Positions 28,486-37,986 of a stretch of 64,000 nt of DNA are shown here, piece after piece. The stretch is from Paenibacillus foliorum (GTDB taxonomy: Bacteria; Bacillota; Bacilli; Paenibacillales; NBRC-103111): positions 62,001 through 126,000 of the forward strand of contig NZ_WHOD01000045.1 in the NCBI RefSeq assembly GCF_013141765.1, in the 5' to 3' direction. A program made the position numbers and the translations under genes. The notes below the pieces were generated by a model. It searched no databases and had not been told where the DNA came from. It saw only the letters and a list, made by a program, of their open reading frames with translations. Numbering within the stretch: position 1 is the stretch's first letter; each line of letters begins with the position of its first letter.

Positions 28486-28836
28486 CTACTTATTTTGAAT
28501 TAATCCTATTCCATTCCCAACCGGATCTACTAAATAAGCAAGATAAAAATGATCAAATTCCATCTTACCTCTTACAACTTGCGCACCTAATGCTATCGAA
28601 TTTTTTATGGCTTCATCAATATTCTCAACTTCTATTTGTATCCTTGTTCCGTGCGGAAAGTCACTAGGCCCTTTAGAAATACCACCATTGATTCCAGGTT
28701 TATCATCATTTCCTGTTGTCGCTGATTGATATCCCCAGTTTGGTTCTGCAATCTTCCACCCAAAAACTGACGAGTAAAAGTTCGCGGCCCGTTCTGGATC
28801 TTGACTACTTAATTCAAATAAAACAACACGCCCCAT
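28486..28836 (-). CDS. VOC-family (glyoxalase-like) protein
   Basis: About 116 residues, one VOC unit: VVLFELSSQDPERAANFYSS, then GWKIAEPNWGY, IQIEVENIDEA and the C-terminal DPVGNGIGLIQ. These metal-dependent folds serve as dioxygenases, glyoxalases and antibiotic-binding proteins; the substrate is not readable. ATG 28836 is preferred to TTG 28845, with TGGAGG about ten bases upstream. It is the last gene of a leftward run of small single-function genes. Confidence 0.8.
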   Translation of the reverse strand: MGRVVLFELSSQDPERAANFYSSVFGWKIAEPNWGYQSATTGNDDKPGINGGISKGPSDFPHGTRIQIEVENIDEAIKNSIALGAQVVRGKMEFDHFYLAYLVDPVGNGIGLIQNK

Positions 28837-28889
28837 ATCCTCCAACCTCCATAGATAGAATTAATCTCCAATTATATAATACGCGACCG

Positions 28890-29324
28890 CTATCCCTGTC
28901 TGTTCATATTTCTTACAAAATCGGGAACTCTTCTCATCATTTTCTCCTGATCCAATTCAAAATCGTATTGTTTATATAACCCATGCGCATCTTTGGTTCC
29001 AAGTATCCCCATTAAGTTTTTTAGCTCCTCAGATTTAACTATAGTCTCTATTAATTTTTTGCCTATGTTATTTCCTCTGTGCCCTTCTTCTATAAAGACA
29101 TCACAAAGCCAATACATGGTTGCTCCATCTGTCACTATACGTGCAAATCCAACCTGTCTATTATTTTTGTAAACCCCATAACATATCGAATTCTCTATAG
29201 ATTTCCTGATTATTTCCTTAGAACGTTTATTTGCCCAATAACTGCTAGATAAGAATTCAAATACGGTTTCTAGGTTCAACAATGATTTGTCATTACTTAT
29301 AACAAGCTCATCTTCATTTCCCAT
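28890..29324 (-). CDS. GNAT-family N-acetyltransferase
   Basis: 144 residues. Acetyl-CoA site motif A is visible as VFIEEGHRGNNIGKKLIETIV, and motif B near GTKDAHGLYKQYDF. Resembles stand-alone acetyltransferases of small molecules; the acceptor is unknown. Start: ATG after AAAGGAG with nine bases spacing. Confidence 0.85.
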   Translation of the reverse strand: MGNEDELVISNDKSLLNLETVFEFLSSSYWANKRSKEIIRKSIENSICYGVYKNNRQVGFARIVTDGATMYWLCDVFIEEGHRGNNIGKKLIETIVKSEELKNLMGILGTKDAHGLYKQYDFELDQEKMMRRVPDFVRNMNRQG

Positions 29325-29338
29325 ATATAGCTACTCCT

Positions 29339-29989
29339 TTAGTGTTTGAATTCGAGATACTTGATTCCCCATTCATCAAATAATTCTTTCAATTCATTTG
29401 ATGTGTTTAAGATAAACTTCCTTACTGCCTCTTCTTTAAAATAGATGTTCTTAAACTTGGGCTCATTCCTATCATCAAGAAGCCATTCTATCTTTACATC
29501 TCTATATTGACTGACTTCATTTTGAGTAACAAAAGGGGTATCTGCGAATACATGAGCAAGCTGTAAGTTTTTCAATACTTTTTGTGCCCAATCTTCGGAT
29601 CTTAACAAATTAAACTCAACTTGACTGACTTCTTGATTGTATATTTTCCTTATCTCATTCTTATCTCCATAATACTCTCTCTCAAATTCAGCATAAAGAG
29701 TATCAGTCCATCTTATATCTGCATAGATATGAGCAAAATAACCCAATATGTACTCCTTCCAATCCAAATTAATATTCAAGCTTAAATAAGAAAGGCATTC
29801 TCTTTTAAGAATTTCAATACTTGGAAACTTATCTTCACTTACTAGATGAGTAATACCTTTTTCTTTTCTAGTTGCATGATCTCTCATGTGTATAGCGTCT
29901 GGTGCAATGCTTCCTAATAAAAAACTTGGTGAAGGCTCTAAACTAGCCACTTTTGCTGCTATTGCAAAATGAACCATTGGCCAAGGCAT
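29339..29989 (-). CDS. Zinc-dependent phospholipase C-like protein
   Basis: About 216 residues. It begins MPWPMVHFAIAAKV and has the metal-site pattern of the Zn-dependent PLC/S1-P1 fold: an early His, GSIAPDAIHMRDHA, THL, and GYFAHIYADIRW. No signal peptide is seen, unlike secreted phospholipases C, so this belongs to the cytoplasmic proteins of that fold, whose substrate is unknown. ATG 29989 is chosen by GGAGGTG seven bases upstream; the frame is open to 30028. Confidence 0.65.
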   Translation of the reverse strand: MPWPMVHFAIAAKVASLEPSPSFLLGSIAPDAIHMRDHATRKEKGITHLVSEDKFPSIEILKRECLSYLSLNINLDWKEYILGYFAHIYADIRWTDTLYAEFEREYYGDKNEIRKIYNQEVSQVEFNLLRSEDWAQKVLKNLQLAHVFADTPFVTQNEVSQYRDVKIEWLLDDRNEPKFKNIYFKEEAVRKFILNTSNELKELFDEWGIKYLEFKH

Positions 29990-30082
29990 TTTGAGGCACC
30001 TCCATTGCATTATTTTTTGCAAAACCATATGTCCAACATGCCTGACCCAGAATGATTCCTCTTATCTGCATGTTGTATCTCC

Positions 30083-30667
30083 TCACTCAACTCGATTACT
30101 CCAGAAACTTATATCTCCGAATGTGTAAAGCATGTTTCCGTTCTTATCCAAGCCTTCAATTGTAATCGGTAAGTTTAGTGTATGGTCCATTAATGAAAAC
30201 CACATGGTTCTAGAACCATTTTTAATTATTGTTGCACTTTTATTAGCTTCACTAACTAAGAAAACTTGATTAATAGCAGGATCGAGGATTGTTCCATAAA
30301 GTAAATGTACCTGCTGATCTATTCTTTCCGTGCCTTGCCATGACAGTCCTTTACTAGAATCAAAAGAATTTTTACTTAAATAATCTGATATCTTATACCC
30401 TTTGATACCCTTTTCAACTAAAATTCCCGCCAACTCATTATTTTGGGTTTCGTAGAAAACTAGTAATTTCTCTTTTAATACATGAATATATGCTATTTCC
30501 TTAAAACTGCTATCGTTCTTAACAACAACTCTTTCAATGTCTTCATACAATGAAGTTTTTTTATTAATTAAACAAGTGTAAACAAAGCACAATACGATTA
30601 ATAATGTCGATGTAATTATCAACCATTTATATTTATATATCATAGCCTGCGCTCTCATTGAGATCAT
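30083..30667 (-). CDS. Unknown protein with N-terminal membrane anchor
   Basis: About 194 residues. One membrane segment at about residues 14-34 (WLIITSTLLIVLCFVYTCLI) with a basic start, then a soluble, presumably external domain of about 160 residues with beta character. No family recognised. ATG 30667 follows GGAGGG closely; ATG 30694 is an alternative. It sits in a leftward run of unrelated small genes. Confidence 0.6.
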   Translation of the reverse strand: MISMRAQAMIYKYKWLIITSTLLIVLCFVYTCLINKKTSLYEDIERVVVKNDSSFKEIAYIHVLKEKLLVFYETQNNELAGILVEKGIKGYKISDYLSKNSFDSSKGLSWQGTERIDQQVHLLYGTILDPAINQVFLVSEANKSATIIKNGSRTMWFSLMDHTLNLPITIEGLDKNGNMLYTFGDISFWSNRVE

Positions 30668-30714
30668 TCTTCCCTCCGTCCCATTGAGGTACATTTAATT
30701 ACTTATCCTTGAAT

Positions 30715-31206
30715 TTATAAGTCTGCTACCATAGTTAATGAAGTGTCGACCATTCCAACTTCTTTAAACCCAAATCGTTGATATAGGTTCACTGCAGCCA
30801 AGTTATTAGGATCAACACTCAATGATGCTCTCTTAATCCCCTTTTCTTTCATCTCTTTAAATAACATGGTCAGCAAAGCAGTTCCAATTCCTTTTCCTCT
30901 ATATTCCGGCCTTAAAGCCATGCCTAGCTCTGGTATATCTTTACTTATATATCCAAATCCCTTATTATCTTCATCAAAATGTCGAATGGTTATTGATCCT
31001 ATAGATTGACCCTCGCTATTAACTGCAATGTAGCCGCGATCACCTTCTCTACCCCAATCTTCTACATACTTAGTTAAAAAGGGTTCTTTAATCACATCTT
31101 TATGAAAAGGCTCCTGTCCCTTTGGAACATATAAGGATTCAAATAACATTTCCCACAAAAAGGGCACATCTTGTACTGTTATAGGTCTGATTACGTAGTG
31201 ATTCAA
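30715..31206 (-). CDS. GNAT-family N-acetyltransferase
   Basis: About 163 residues. Motif A is ELGMALRPEYRGKGIGTALL, followed by LSVDPNNLAAVNLYQRFGF, the RimI-like motif B. The start is uncertain: TTG 31206 has the better ribosome binding site (AAAGGAG, eight bases), while ATG 31239 is preceded only by AAAGG. It is the first gene behind the leftward promoter element at 31328-31363. Confidence 0.85.
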   Translation of the reverse strand: MNHYVIRPITVQDVPFLWEMLFESLYVPKGQEPFHKDVIKEPFLTKYVEDWGREGDRGYIAVNSEGQSIGSITIRHFDEDNKGFGYISKDIPELGMALRPEYRGKGIGTALLTMLFKEMKEKGIKRASLSVDPNNLAAVNLYQRFGFKEVGMVDTSLTMVADL

Positions 31207-31327
31207 TGATAAAACTCCTTTACCTAGCTTAAAGTTCATTCTTACCTTTTCTCTTCGAGCACCTAATCAGAACCAAACCACCTAAAATAACAATTCAAGA
31301 ACAATTCTCTATCGCAACCTACTGTAT

Positions 31328-31363
31328 CATTATATCAATCATTGGAAATTTTGGAAATTAAAA
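31328..31363 (-). promoter_or_regulatory. Conserved 36-bp leader promoter, copy 1
   Basis: On the minus strand it reads TTTCCA, a 17-base spacer, then TATAATG: a good sigma-A type promoter pointing leftward to the run of small genes 31206-28486. 33 of its 36 bases are the same in copy 2 at 47844-47879, which heads the second leftward run. The flanks are unrelated, so the element itself is conserved or duplicated. Confidence 0.65.
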
Positions 31364-31580
31364 TGAAGGCTCCCAGAGTCGTTAAGACATTGGTTACACC
31401 AATGGTTTCGGATTCATTTACTTAATAACATTAATTTCTTATTACATTAACTTCTTTTCTTCAATAAAAAACTCAATGCATTGGATTCATTGAATCCCCA
31501 AATAATCGTCAAAGTGAAAATTTGAGAAACCCTATACAAATGAGTAAACTATAAGTAGATACCGAAGGAGGAGAAACAAA

Positions 31581-32642
31581 ATGTCCAATCAGCTAAACAA
31601 CATAGAAATAGGAATCAGTACATTTTTGGAGACTACACCGGACCCGGTGACAGGAGAAGTCATCAGCCATGCTGAGCGGCTGCGCCATGCGGTTGAGGAA
31701 ATCGTGCTGGCCGATCAAGTCGGTCTGGATGTCTATGGAATTGGGGAGCATCATCGAGCAGATTACGCAGGAACCTCACCCGCTGTTGTGCTGGCAGCAG
31801 CTGCTGCCATGACTACGCGGATCAGGCTGACGAGTGCCGTTACAGTGCTGTCTTCAGACGATCCTGTTCGCGTGTATCAAGCGTTCTCGACCCTTGACGG
31901 CATCTCTAACGGTCGAGCCGAAATTATGGCGGGCCGCGGTTCGTTCGTTGAATCCTTTCCGCTTTTCGGATATAGCTTGGATGATTACGACGATTTGTTC
32001 GAAGAAAAGCTGGAGCTTTTGCTAGCAATCAGATCCTCAGAGAAGGTAACTTGGCGCGGAGGCCATCGTCCAGCTATCGATAACCTTGGCATCTATCCTC
32101 GATCCGTTCAGAGCCCTCTTCCAGTGTGGATCGCAAGCGGCGGGAATGCACAGTCAGCGGTGCGGGCAGGAATGCTGGGCCTTCCGATCGCATTCGCCAT
32201 TATCGGCGGAATGCCTGAGAATTTTGCTCCATTAGTCGCCCTCTATAAGGAGGCTGCCGCGCGGGCCGGGCACGATCCAGACAAGCTATCTATTGCAACG
32301 CACTCGCACGGATTTGTCGGAGAAACAACCGATCAGGCAGCTGACTTATTCTTCCCTTCAACACAAGCACAAATGAACGTTATCGGGCGTGAGCGAGGCT
32401 GGGGCCAGCCATACACTCGTGCCACTTATGATGCTGCACGCAGCCTTCGGGGCGCCCTCTATGTAGGTGATCCCGAATATGTTGCGGAAAAGATCATTTT
32501 GCTTCGCAAAAATTTGGGGATTACTCGATTCTTCCTGCACGTAAATGTCGGTACAATGCCACACCGTGAGGTCATGCGAGCCATAGAACTGCTAGGGACC
32601 AGAGTAGTGCCCATAGTACGCAAAGAACTTGCCCGTAACTAG
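31581..32642 (+). CDS. LLM-class flavin-dependent oxidoreductase
   Basis: 353 residues, bacterial luciferase-like TIM barrel. Visible: [20 protein letters not shown] at the N-terminal side, [31 protein letters not shown] and the later PVWIASGGN. These enzymes use reduced flavin and O2 on varied substrates; the natural substrate is unknown. Start: ATG after GGAGGAG. It is a rightward gene inserted in a mainly leftward region and its base composition is more GC-rich than the small genes on both sides. Confidence 0.9.
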   Translation: MSNQLNNIEIGISTFLETTPDPVTGEVISHAERLRHAVEEIVLADQVGLDVYGIGEHHRADYAGTSPAVVLAAAAAMTTRIRLTSAVTVLSSDDPVRVYQAFSTLDGISNGRAEIMAGRGSFVESFPLFGYSLDDYDDLFEEKLELLLAIRSSEKVTWRGGHRPAIDNLGIYPRSVQSPLPVWIASGGNAQSAVRAGMLGLPIAFAIIGGMPENFAPLVALYKEAAARAGHDPDKLSIATHSHGFVGETTDQAADLFFPSTQAQMNVIGRERGWGQPYTRATYDAARSLRGALYVGDPEYVAEKIILLRKNLGITRFFLHVNVGTMPHREVMRAIELLGTRVVPIVRKELARN

Positions 32643-32771
32643 GCAATGGAAAAAGCAAAGGTTCTCTGGTCATAGCAGCCGATCTCTTGATCGAACTAAT
32701 TCAACTCTCTTATCCTGAAACGAGACTCTCCTATCTGAGCTAAGGCCACTTAAGAAAGAGATATTTACTTC

Positions 32772-32813
32772 AATAAAAAGAAGTGTGCGAGCCGCCGCAC
32801 ACTTCTTTTTATT
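32772..32813. terminator. Strong bidirectional terminator
   Basis: An 18-base perfect stem, AATAAAAAGAAGTGTGCG against CGCACACTTCTTTTTATT, over a 6-base loop, between the convergent oxidoreductase and antiporter genes. T-runs are present on both strands. Confidence 0.9.
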
Positions 32814-32854
32814 GTCCTCAACCCTATTCAGCTTTTACTCGTTAATACTCTTGC

Positions 32855-34882
32855 TTACTCCTGCTCAAGAATGGATGCTTCTCGATTACGGATAATCCGT
32901 CTAAGCTCATTGGCGATGTCTCGAGTGATTTCACCGTGCTCATATAACCTTTGAACCTCGTCACGCTCCGCTTGGATGGCTATCCAATGCAAATCTCTTT
33001 TTACCTCTTCGTTTCCTTTATTATTACCCTGCAGCATCGGATAGGGCTTGGATAGTCTATCTATAATGTGTTTGTAATGATTAATGATGTTAATGACTTC
33101 ATCCTTATTTGTACCCATACTCTTCTTTTCAAAAGCTCCAATAACCGCATTGCTTGTCTGTAGCTTTATTTCCTTCAATGCTTCCCGGTCTGAATTGGAT
33201 AACTTGTGTTGAAGCTTCAAATCCTCCTTAGACAGGAGTCCCTTAAGCACTCGTGCTAAGATCATCAGAATAATGTACCAGAGATGCGTCCATCGTGACA
33301 AAGCAAGTTCAAGCTGCTCCAAACTTTTTAAGAACATAGCAGCGTGCTCTTTGCCTATTTCCCCTTTTGCAAACAAATCTCGTGTGACTTCACGCTCTAT
33401 TTCAAGAGCAGCGACACGCAATTCTGCTTCTTTCTTATGTATTCGCAGGTTCCCCTGTTTTCGATTAGTAGGTTGGGATTGCCTAATCCATCGATCATAA
33501 TCACTAATAACAGAGGATGATTCAGCCCTATTTTCTTCACTCGTAGCATGATGAACGGCTTGGATGGCCGCGCTCAACATCTTGATCTGCCCCTCGCTCT
33601 CCTTCCGCAAGTGCTCGGCTTCATTTCCAGCTCCTTTTTGCGGCGCTAAGAGAGGGAGCAGGATACTTGCTGCAAGTAGGGATAACAAGATAACGACAGC
33701 TGCGAGAAAAATGACCAAGCTCCGCTCTGGAAAGGGATCGCCAGTGTCGATAAAGAGTGGTATGGAGAAAGCGCCCGCAAGTGTTACGGCACCCCGAACA
33801 CCAGATATGGAAGTCATTGCAAGTATTTTTAAAGAAAGCTTTTCTTTGTTTTTGGTACCCCCGAATATTCTGCCGCCCACAGAGAAAGCGAAGGTCCACA
33901 AAAATCGGAGTACAATTAGCATAATGAAAATGACCAAAGCATATCCGACTACCTTGAAATTGTTAAACTCAGGACTTTCAAAGATAATACTAATAACATC
34001 GGGGATCTGTAAACCCAAGATAACAAAGACAAGCCCGTTCAACAGAAATAGAATGACCGACCATGTATTGTCAGATACCTCATGCGTCCGTGGCCTTGAT
34101 TTGTTAGATTGATCACGTTCAACTGCGTGCATGACACCACCGGCTACCGCGGCCAGTATGCCTGACACGCCAAGCTCTTCAGCCGCCAGATAAAGAGCAA
34201 ACGGAGTCAGAATATGAATGAGCATATGCATCGTCTCGTCTTCAAGCCCTGAGCGTCGAAGCAGAAACCGCAAGCCAGTAATTAGCGATGCCAAAATAAC
34301 CCCAACCACCAAGCCGCCAATGGCAATAATGAAGAAGCTGACGCTCGCCTTTGGTAATGAAAACACCCCGGTTACAGCAGCGGCAAGCGCGAATTTAAAG
34401 GCAACAAGCCCCGAAGCATCGTTCATCAAGGCCTCGCCTTCGAGCAGATGCATTAAACTCTTGGGCAATCGAATTTTTCCCGCTAACGCGCTAACAGCTA
34501 CGGCGTCAGTGGGCGATAAAATAGCAGCCAGAGCAAATGCTACAGGAAGCGGAATAGTCGGAATCATCCAATGGATGGCATAGCCAATCACAAAAACAGT
34601 TACAAAAACAAGACCCACGGCCAGTAACAAAATAGGAGCACGAAGACGCCACAGCTCGCTGCGAGGTGTATGTTTGCCATCATTGTAAAGAAGTGGTGCG
34701 ATGAATAAAAGGAAGAAGAGCTCTGTCTCCAGTTCCAGATGGAAACCTGGTGGAACAAATGTTATGGCACTTCCCAGCGCAATTTGAATTAAGGGTACGG
34801 GAACTGAGGGGAGCTGACGATTAATGACATTAGACACCCCTATCAGCGCAAGGAGAACCAAAATCGTTATAAATAATTCCAT
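32855..34882 (-). CDS. Na+/H+ antiporter, CPA1 family
   Basis: 675 residues. About twelve membrane segments fill residues 1-410. The ion-binding region is visible as AAILSPTDAVAVSAL and GEALMNDASGLVAFK (the ND pair of CPA1 exchangers), and SGVRGAVTLAGAFSIPL lies further on. A long cytoplasmic tail of ~250 residues, helical and charged, ends the chain. It exchanges Na+ (or K+) for H+ to control internal pH and salt. Start: ATG after AAGGAGG. It is monocistronic, with a TATAAT-like box about 60 bases upstream. Confidence 0.92.
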   Translation of the reverse strand: MELFITILVLLALIGVSNVINRQLPSVPVPLIQIALGSAITFVPPGFHLELETELFFLLFIAPLLYNDGKHTPRSELWRLRAPILLLAVGLVFVTVFVIGYAIHWMIPTIPLPVAFALAAILSPTDAVAVSALAGKIRLPKSLMHLLEGEALMNDASGLVAFKFALAAAVTGVFSLPKASVSFFIIAIGGLVVGVILASLITGLRFLLRRSGLEDETMHMLIHILTPFALYLAAEELGVSGILAAVAGGVMHAVERDQSNKSRPRTHEVSDNTWSVILFLLNGLVFVILGLQIPDVISIIFESPEFNNFKVVGYALVIFIMLIVLRFLWTFAFSVGGRIFGGTKNKEKLSLKILAMTSISGVRGAVTLAGAFSIPLFIDTGDPFPERSLVIFLAAVVILLSLLAASILLPLLAPQKGAGNEAEHLRKESEGQIKMLSAAIQAVHHATSEENRAESSSVISDYDRWIRQSQPTNRKQGNLRIHKKEAELRVAALEIEREVTRDLFAKGEIGKEHAAMFLKSLEQLELALSRWTHLWYIILMILARVLKGLLSKEDLKLQHKLSNSDREALKEIKLQTSNAVIGAFEKKSMGTNKDEVINIINHYKHIIDRLSKPYPMLQGNNKGNEEVKRDLHWIAIQAERDEVQRLYEHGEITRDIANELRRIIRNREASILEQE

Positions 34883-35116
34883 GTAGATGTTTCCTCCTTG
34901 CAGTTTGACATTGAATGAGTGTAACGATTCATTATACTCCCCTTTTAGATGAAATTTTATCCATAAATGTACTAAAACAAATAGGACCTTATTCTTGTCT
35001 TTAAGTGAACAAGAACTTGGTCCCTCATATTGATTATGATATGTTGCAGCGGAATCTGTTGATCATGCATTAACATGCTATACTTAGACTATCAGGTGAA
35101 GGAGGTTGTTTTATTG

Positions 35117-35389
35117 ATGGATTGCAGAGCTGGCTGCGCGGCATGTTGTATTGTCATTTCAATTTCATCTCCTATTCCTGGAATGCCTGATGGAAAGCCG
35201 GCAGGCATTCGTTGTATACATCTTTCAACCGATAATAGATGCGGCCTGTTCAATAGAGTCGAACGCCCTGCTATATGCAGCAGTCTACGACCTTCGAAAG
35301 AGATGTGTGGGCAAACAAATGAGGAAGCTTACACGATTTTACAAGCCCTTGAAGCAGCAACAAAACCTTCTGACCCACATCTCGTTTAA
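35117..35389 (+). CDS. YkgJ-family cysteine-cluster protein
   Basis: About 90 residues. It has the family's cysteine spacing: CRAGCAACC at the N-terminus, then CIHLSTDNRCGLF and ICSSLRPSKEMC, likely a zinc or iron-sulfur binding cluster. Role unknown. ATG 35117 follows AAGGAGG; the frame is open from 35075 but without a ribosome binding site. Confidence 0.75.
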   Translation: MDCRAGCAACCIVISISSPIPGMPDGKPAGIRCIHLSTDNRCGLFNRVERPAICSSLRPSKEMCGQTNEEAYTILQALEAATKPSDPHLV

Positions 35390-35485
35390 AACATTCTGAT
35401 TTGCTATTGCATCTAAAGTTCTGGTGGAATATACCACAGCATGGACAGTTCGAATCGTCTATTTACACCAGAAAGGCAGTACAGC

Positions 35486-35540
35486 CACAAAAAAGGCAGT
35501 TCAACCCAGCCTACTGGCGACGTTAAACTACCTTTTTGTG
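35486..35540. terminator. Stem-loop between convergent genes
   Basis: CACAAAAAAGGCAGTT (35486-35501) pairs with AAACTACCTTTTTGTG (35525-35540) with one mismatch. It follows the leftward regulator remnant and the rightward YkgJ-family gene. Confidence 0.5.
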
Positions 35541-35583
35541 TTTTTCGAACATGGATAGCACGAGCCCGATTTCCGAATGGCAT

Positions 35584-36363
35584 TTACACATCTTTCTCTT
35601 GTTTTTTTGCGCTCCGATATTCCGAGGGAGAGAGTCCTGTGTATTTCTTAAAGCAGACACTGAAATACTTGGGATTGCTGAATCCAATCTTACAGGCGAT
35701 TTCATAGGATTTGAAGTCTTCCCTGCTCATTAAATTCAATGCCTTATTCATCCTAGTTTTCAGCAAATAGTCAGAGAAAGAAGTATTGCCGACTTTTTTT
35801 AGAACAGCGCTCAAGTACCCCGTGCTTACATTCACATGGTCAGCTACATCCTGCAGAGACAATACTTCTTGAACATAGTTGCTTTCTATGTATTGAAACA
35901 CTTTGTTCAACAGCTGCTTTTGTTGACTATCGCGTCTGGAGCAAATTTCCACTATAAGTTCAAGGGTGAAATCCCGAATAGTCGCGGATATTTCCTTAGA
36001 GGTTGTCATGGTTTGCAGGTTGGTGCAAAAGTGTGTAAATCCGCCGAACCGTTGTTCCATTTGTGGTGTATGAATCCATTCCCATAGCTCCCGATAAAGT
36101 AGAAGCGCAATTTCAGTACCTAAAATATGCAGCTGCTGCAGGGGAACGAACCTTCTGTTCTGTACTTCTTCTATCCCGTCAATGTGCGGCATACGAATAT
36201 CGGTGATAATTATATCGGGCTTCTGTCTTTCTGCTAGCATAAGAGCTTCTTCTCCATTGCCCGCTGTTCCGGATAAGATAAAGCCATTACCCTCCCAATC
36301 GATATTTTTACTTAACCCCCTCCGAATGATAACATCATCGTCCACTATGATCAGCTTGTTCAT
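35584..36363 (-). pseudogene. YesN-type response regulator with internal deletion
   Basis: The N-terminal ~68 residues are half a receiver (LIIVDDDVIIRRGL, ITDIRMPHIDGIEE with the phospho-acceptor Asp). They jump straight into the late linker (EVQNRRFVPLQQLHILG) and an intact AraC-type DNA-binding domain (HVNVSTGYLSAVLKK, IGFSNPKYFSVCFKKYTGLSPSEYR). The missing part, with the receiver's Thr/Ser and Lys and much of the linker, amounts to some 200-250 residues compared with a ~500 residue family member. The frame is preserved, so a 259-residue protein could still be made, but it should not respond to phosphorylation. Start: ATG after AAAGGAG. Confidence 0.8.
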
Positions 36364-36376
36364 GTGGCATGCTCCT

Positions 36377-36488
36377 TTAACCAGCAGGTTGATCCGGAAC
36401 CTTGCGGATCTTGATCGTTACATGAGTCCCCTCTCCGGGTTCGCTCTTATAGTGAAGACCATAATCGTCTCCATAATTCATTTGCAGC
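36377..36488 (-). pseudogene. C-terminal stub of a YesM-type histidine kinase
   Basis: The minus strand reads YGDDYGLHYKSEPGEGTHVT and then IKIRKVP before the stop at 36377, the usual last residues of a LytS/YesM-family kinase, 13 bases before the regulator start. Everything upstream is missing: it is fused to the solute-binding protein fragment. Confidence 0.75.
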
Positions 36489-36614
36489 CTTTTGTGAACT
36501 TCCAGCGGGGGCTGGGGCTGGCGTAGTTGTCGTCTGTACCGAATTGCCACCACTACAACCCGTAAAAATCAGCGAGAGGCCTGAAGCCACCGTTAACAAT
36601 TTTAACCATTTCAT
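36447..36614 (-). pseudogene. N-terminal stub of a sugar-binding lipoprotein
   Basis: ATG 36614, after GTGGGGA, opens a 55-residue frame with a lipoprotein signal (MKWLKLLTVASGLSLIFTGC; lipobox IFTGC at 17-20), followed by the Ser/Thr/Pro-rich linker typical of Paenibacillus solute-binding proteins. After about 40 residues it runs out of frame into the kinase stub and stops at 36447. Confidence 0.75.
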
Positions 36615-36678
36615 TCGAGTTCCCCACTTTGTGCAGTGAAAGGATAGTCAAACGGATTCATCCTTGAATCAGGATCCA

Positions 36679-37164
36679 TCAAATATGATATCGAATGCAC
36701 CGAAAGCCACTATTGAATTCCCCTTGCATATACCTTAATCCGATAGGTAGCATGAAAAATTGCGGTTTATTGATTAGCATCAAACTGAACAGGAACTCAT
36801 TCCACGCACCGATGTACGTAAAAACGGTCGTTGCAACAATGCCTGGCAATAATATGGGGAAAATAATCAGGAATACTGCCTTGATCCGGCTGCATCCATC
36901 TACCATAGCCGCCTCTTCCAGCTGATCCGGAATATTCGATACGAAGCCGCTCATCAATATGGAATTAAAAGGAAGCTGAAAGGTACTGTAAGTAATAATT
37001 AGACTGATCGGGTTGCTGTCATGCCAAGCGTTTTGAATATTAGAAACAGAGGGATCAGAAGCATAGCACCAGGTATGAATTGTGTGCAAAGCAGCATGAG
37101 GAGAAATGCACGTTTCCCGACAAAACGAAATCTGCTTAACGCATAGCCTGTCATGACGGAAAGG
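36679..37164 (-). pseudogene. MalG-type sugar ABC permease, broken
   Basis: Two frames joined: VLSVMTGYALSRFRFVGKRA and MLLIPLFLIFKTLGMTAT in the first, then NPISLIITYSTFQLPF and the EAA loop (EEAAMVDGCSRIKAVFLIIF) and IGAWNEFLFSLMLINKPQF in the second. The N-terminal third is missing and the C-terminus ends in an unrelated tail after MQGEFNSGF. Confidence 0.75.
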
Positions 37165-37545
37165 ACGAGGACTTCTTACGTGAAAACGTTTACAATGTTA
37201 TCTAAACCGGCAAAACCATTAGTAGTAAGGCTTGCTTGCGTTATAGTTCTGTAAACTGTAGTAGAAAACATTGAACATGGGATAAAACAAGAATGAAGCA
37301 ATCAGCAGCACCGACGGAGCGAAGATAACTCCTGATATGGCCCAAGGAATAATGGCAGCCGTTCGGAAGAAGGCGCGAAACTTGAAAGTTTGGTTAAGCA
37401 AGAACAAGTAAGGCATCCATTTAATGCGTTCTCTTTTCACCCTATTGGATCTTGGAATGTTCGACTTCAATTCAACCGCTTTAGCCTCCATCGCTTTTGC
37501 TCCTCCTCTCTTTTGTGGTAGCTTTATTGTAATTGAAGAAGTCAT
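37165..37545 (-). pseudogene. MalF-type sugar ABC permease, fragment
   Basis: Frame from 37545 (AGGAGG-like site not obvious) reads a basic N-terminus with ERIKWMPYLFLLN, then a shuffled middle, then SFLFYPMFNVFYYSLQNYNA, the start of the first external loop. A frameshift follows and FAGLDNIVNVFT continues to the junction with the MalG remnant near 37165. The whole transmembrane core is lost. Confidence 0.65.
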
Positions 37546-37605
37546 TCAAATAGAATTAAATAAACTCATCAAATTGTGTAATATTATCATCTCTGATTAA
37601 AAAGT

Positions 37606-37634
37606 AAAACCCCAACTTGGATGAGTTAGGGTTT
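37606..37634. terminator. Small hairpin with AT flanks
   Basis: AAACCCcAACT pairs with AGTTaGGGTTT. It lies between the end of the phosphatase remnant (stop at 37673, leftward) and the start of the permease remnant, as a terminator of the former would. Confidence 0.5.
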
Positions 37635-37672
37635 CTAAGGTGAACTATTCATCTTTTCAAGTTAACCTATAT

Positions 37673-37908
37673 TTACAGAATGATCTTATAAGATCCCGCT
37701 TCTCCTAAAAAATCTGCTCTTGTTAATCCTTCTTCTCCGAATAGTTCTATGTAGCTATTTATGGTTCCATCATGTGCTATTATAAAAGCTCTACGAGTCC
37801 TTTGATCTCGTATCCACTCGAATAATGCTTATCCTAGCTTTTTAAATCTACTCTCTTCTATATCATTAATACCTTCCATCCACCGATTTTTATTTGTCGT
37901 ATTACACC
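37673..37908 (-). pseudogene. Histidine-phosphatase (phosphoglycerate-mutase-like) C-terminal remnant
   Basis: The minus strand reads RFKKLG, a stop, then ALFEWIRDQRTRRAFIIAHD and GTINSYIELFGEE up to the stop at 37673. The HDGTI segment with basic residues before it is the C-terminal half of the histidine phosphatase superfamily. The N-terminal RHG motif is missing and an in-frame TAA interrupts the rest, so it is dead. Confidence 0.55.
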
Positions 37909-37944
37909 ACACCTTCCTTTATTCAAGTGTAAAAAGGAAGGTGT
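37909..37944. terminator. Perfect 12-bp stem-loop
   Basis: ACACCTTCCTTT (37909-37920) against AAAGGAAGGTGT (37933-37944), 12-base loop. It follows the leftward DUF1796 gene by about 43 bases. Confidence 0.65.
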
Positions 37945-37986
37945 TTCCTGTGTAAGAGGTGACTCCCTCCAAAAACGGAAATGAGC

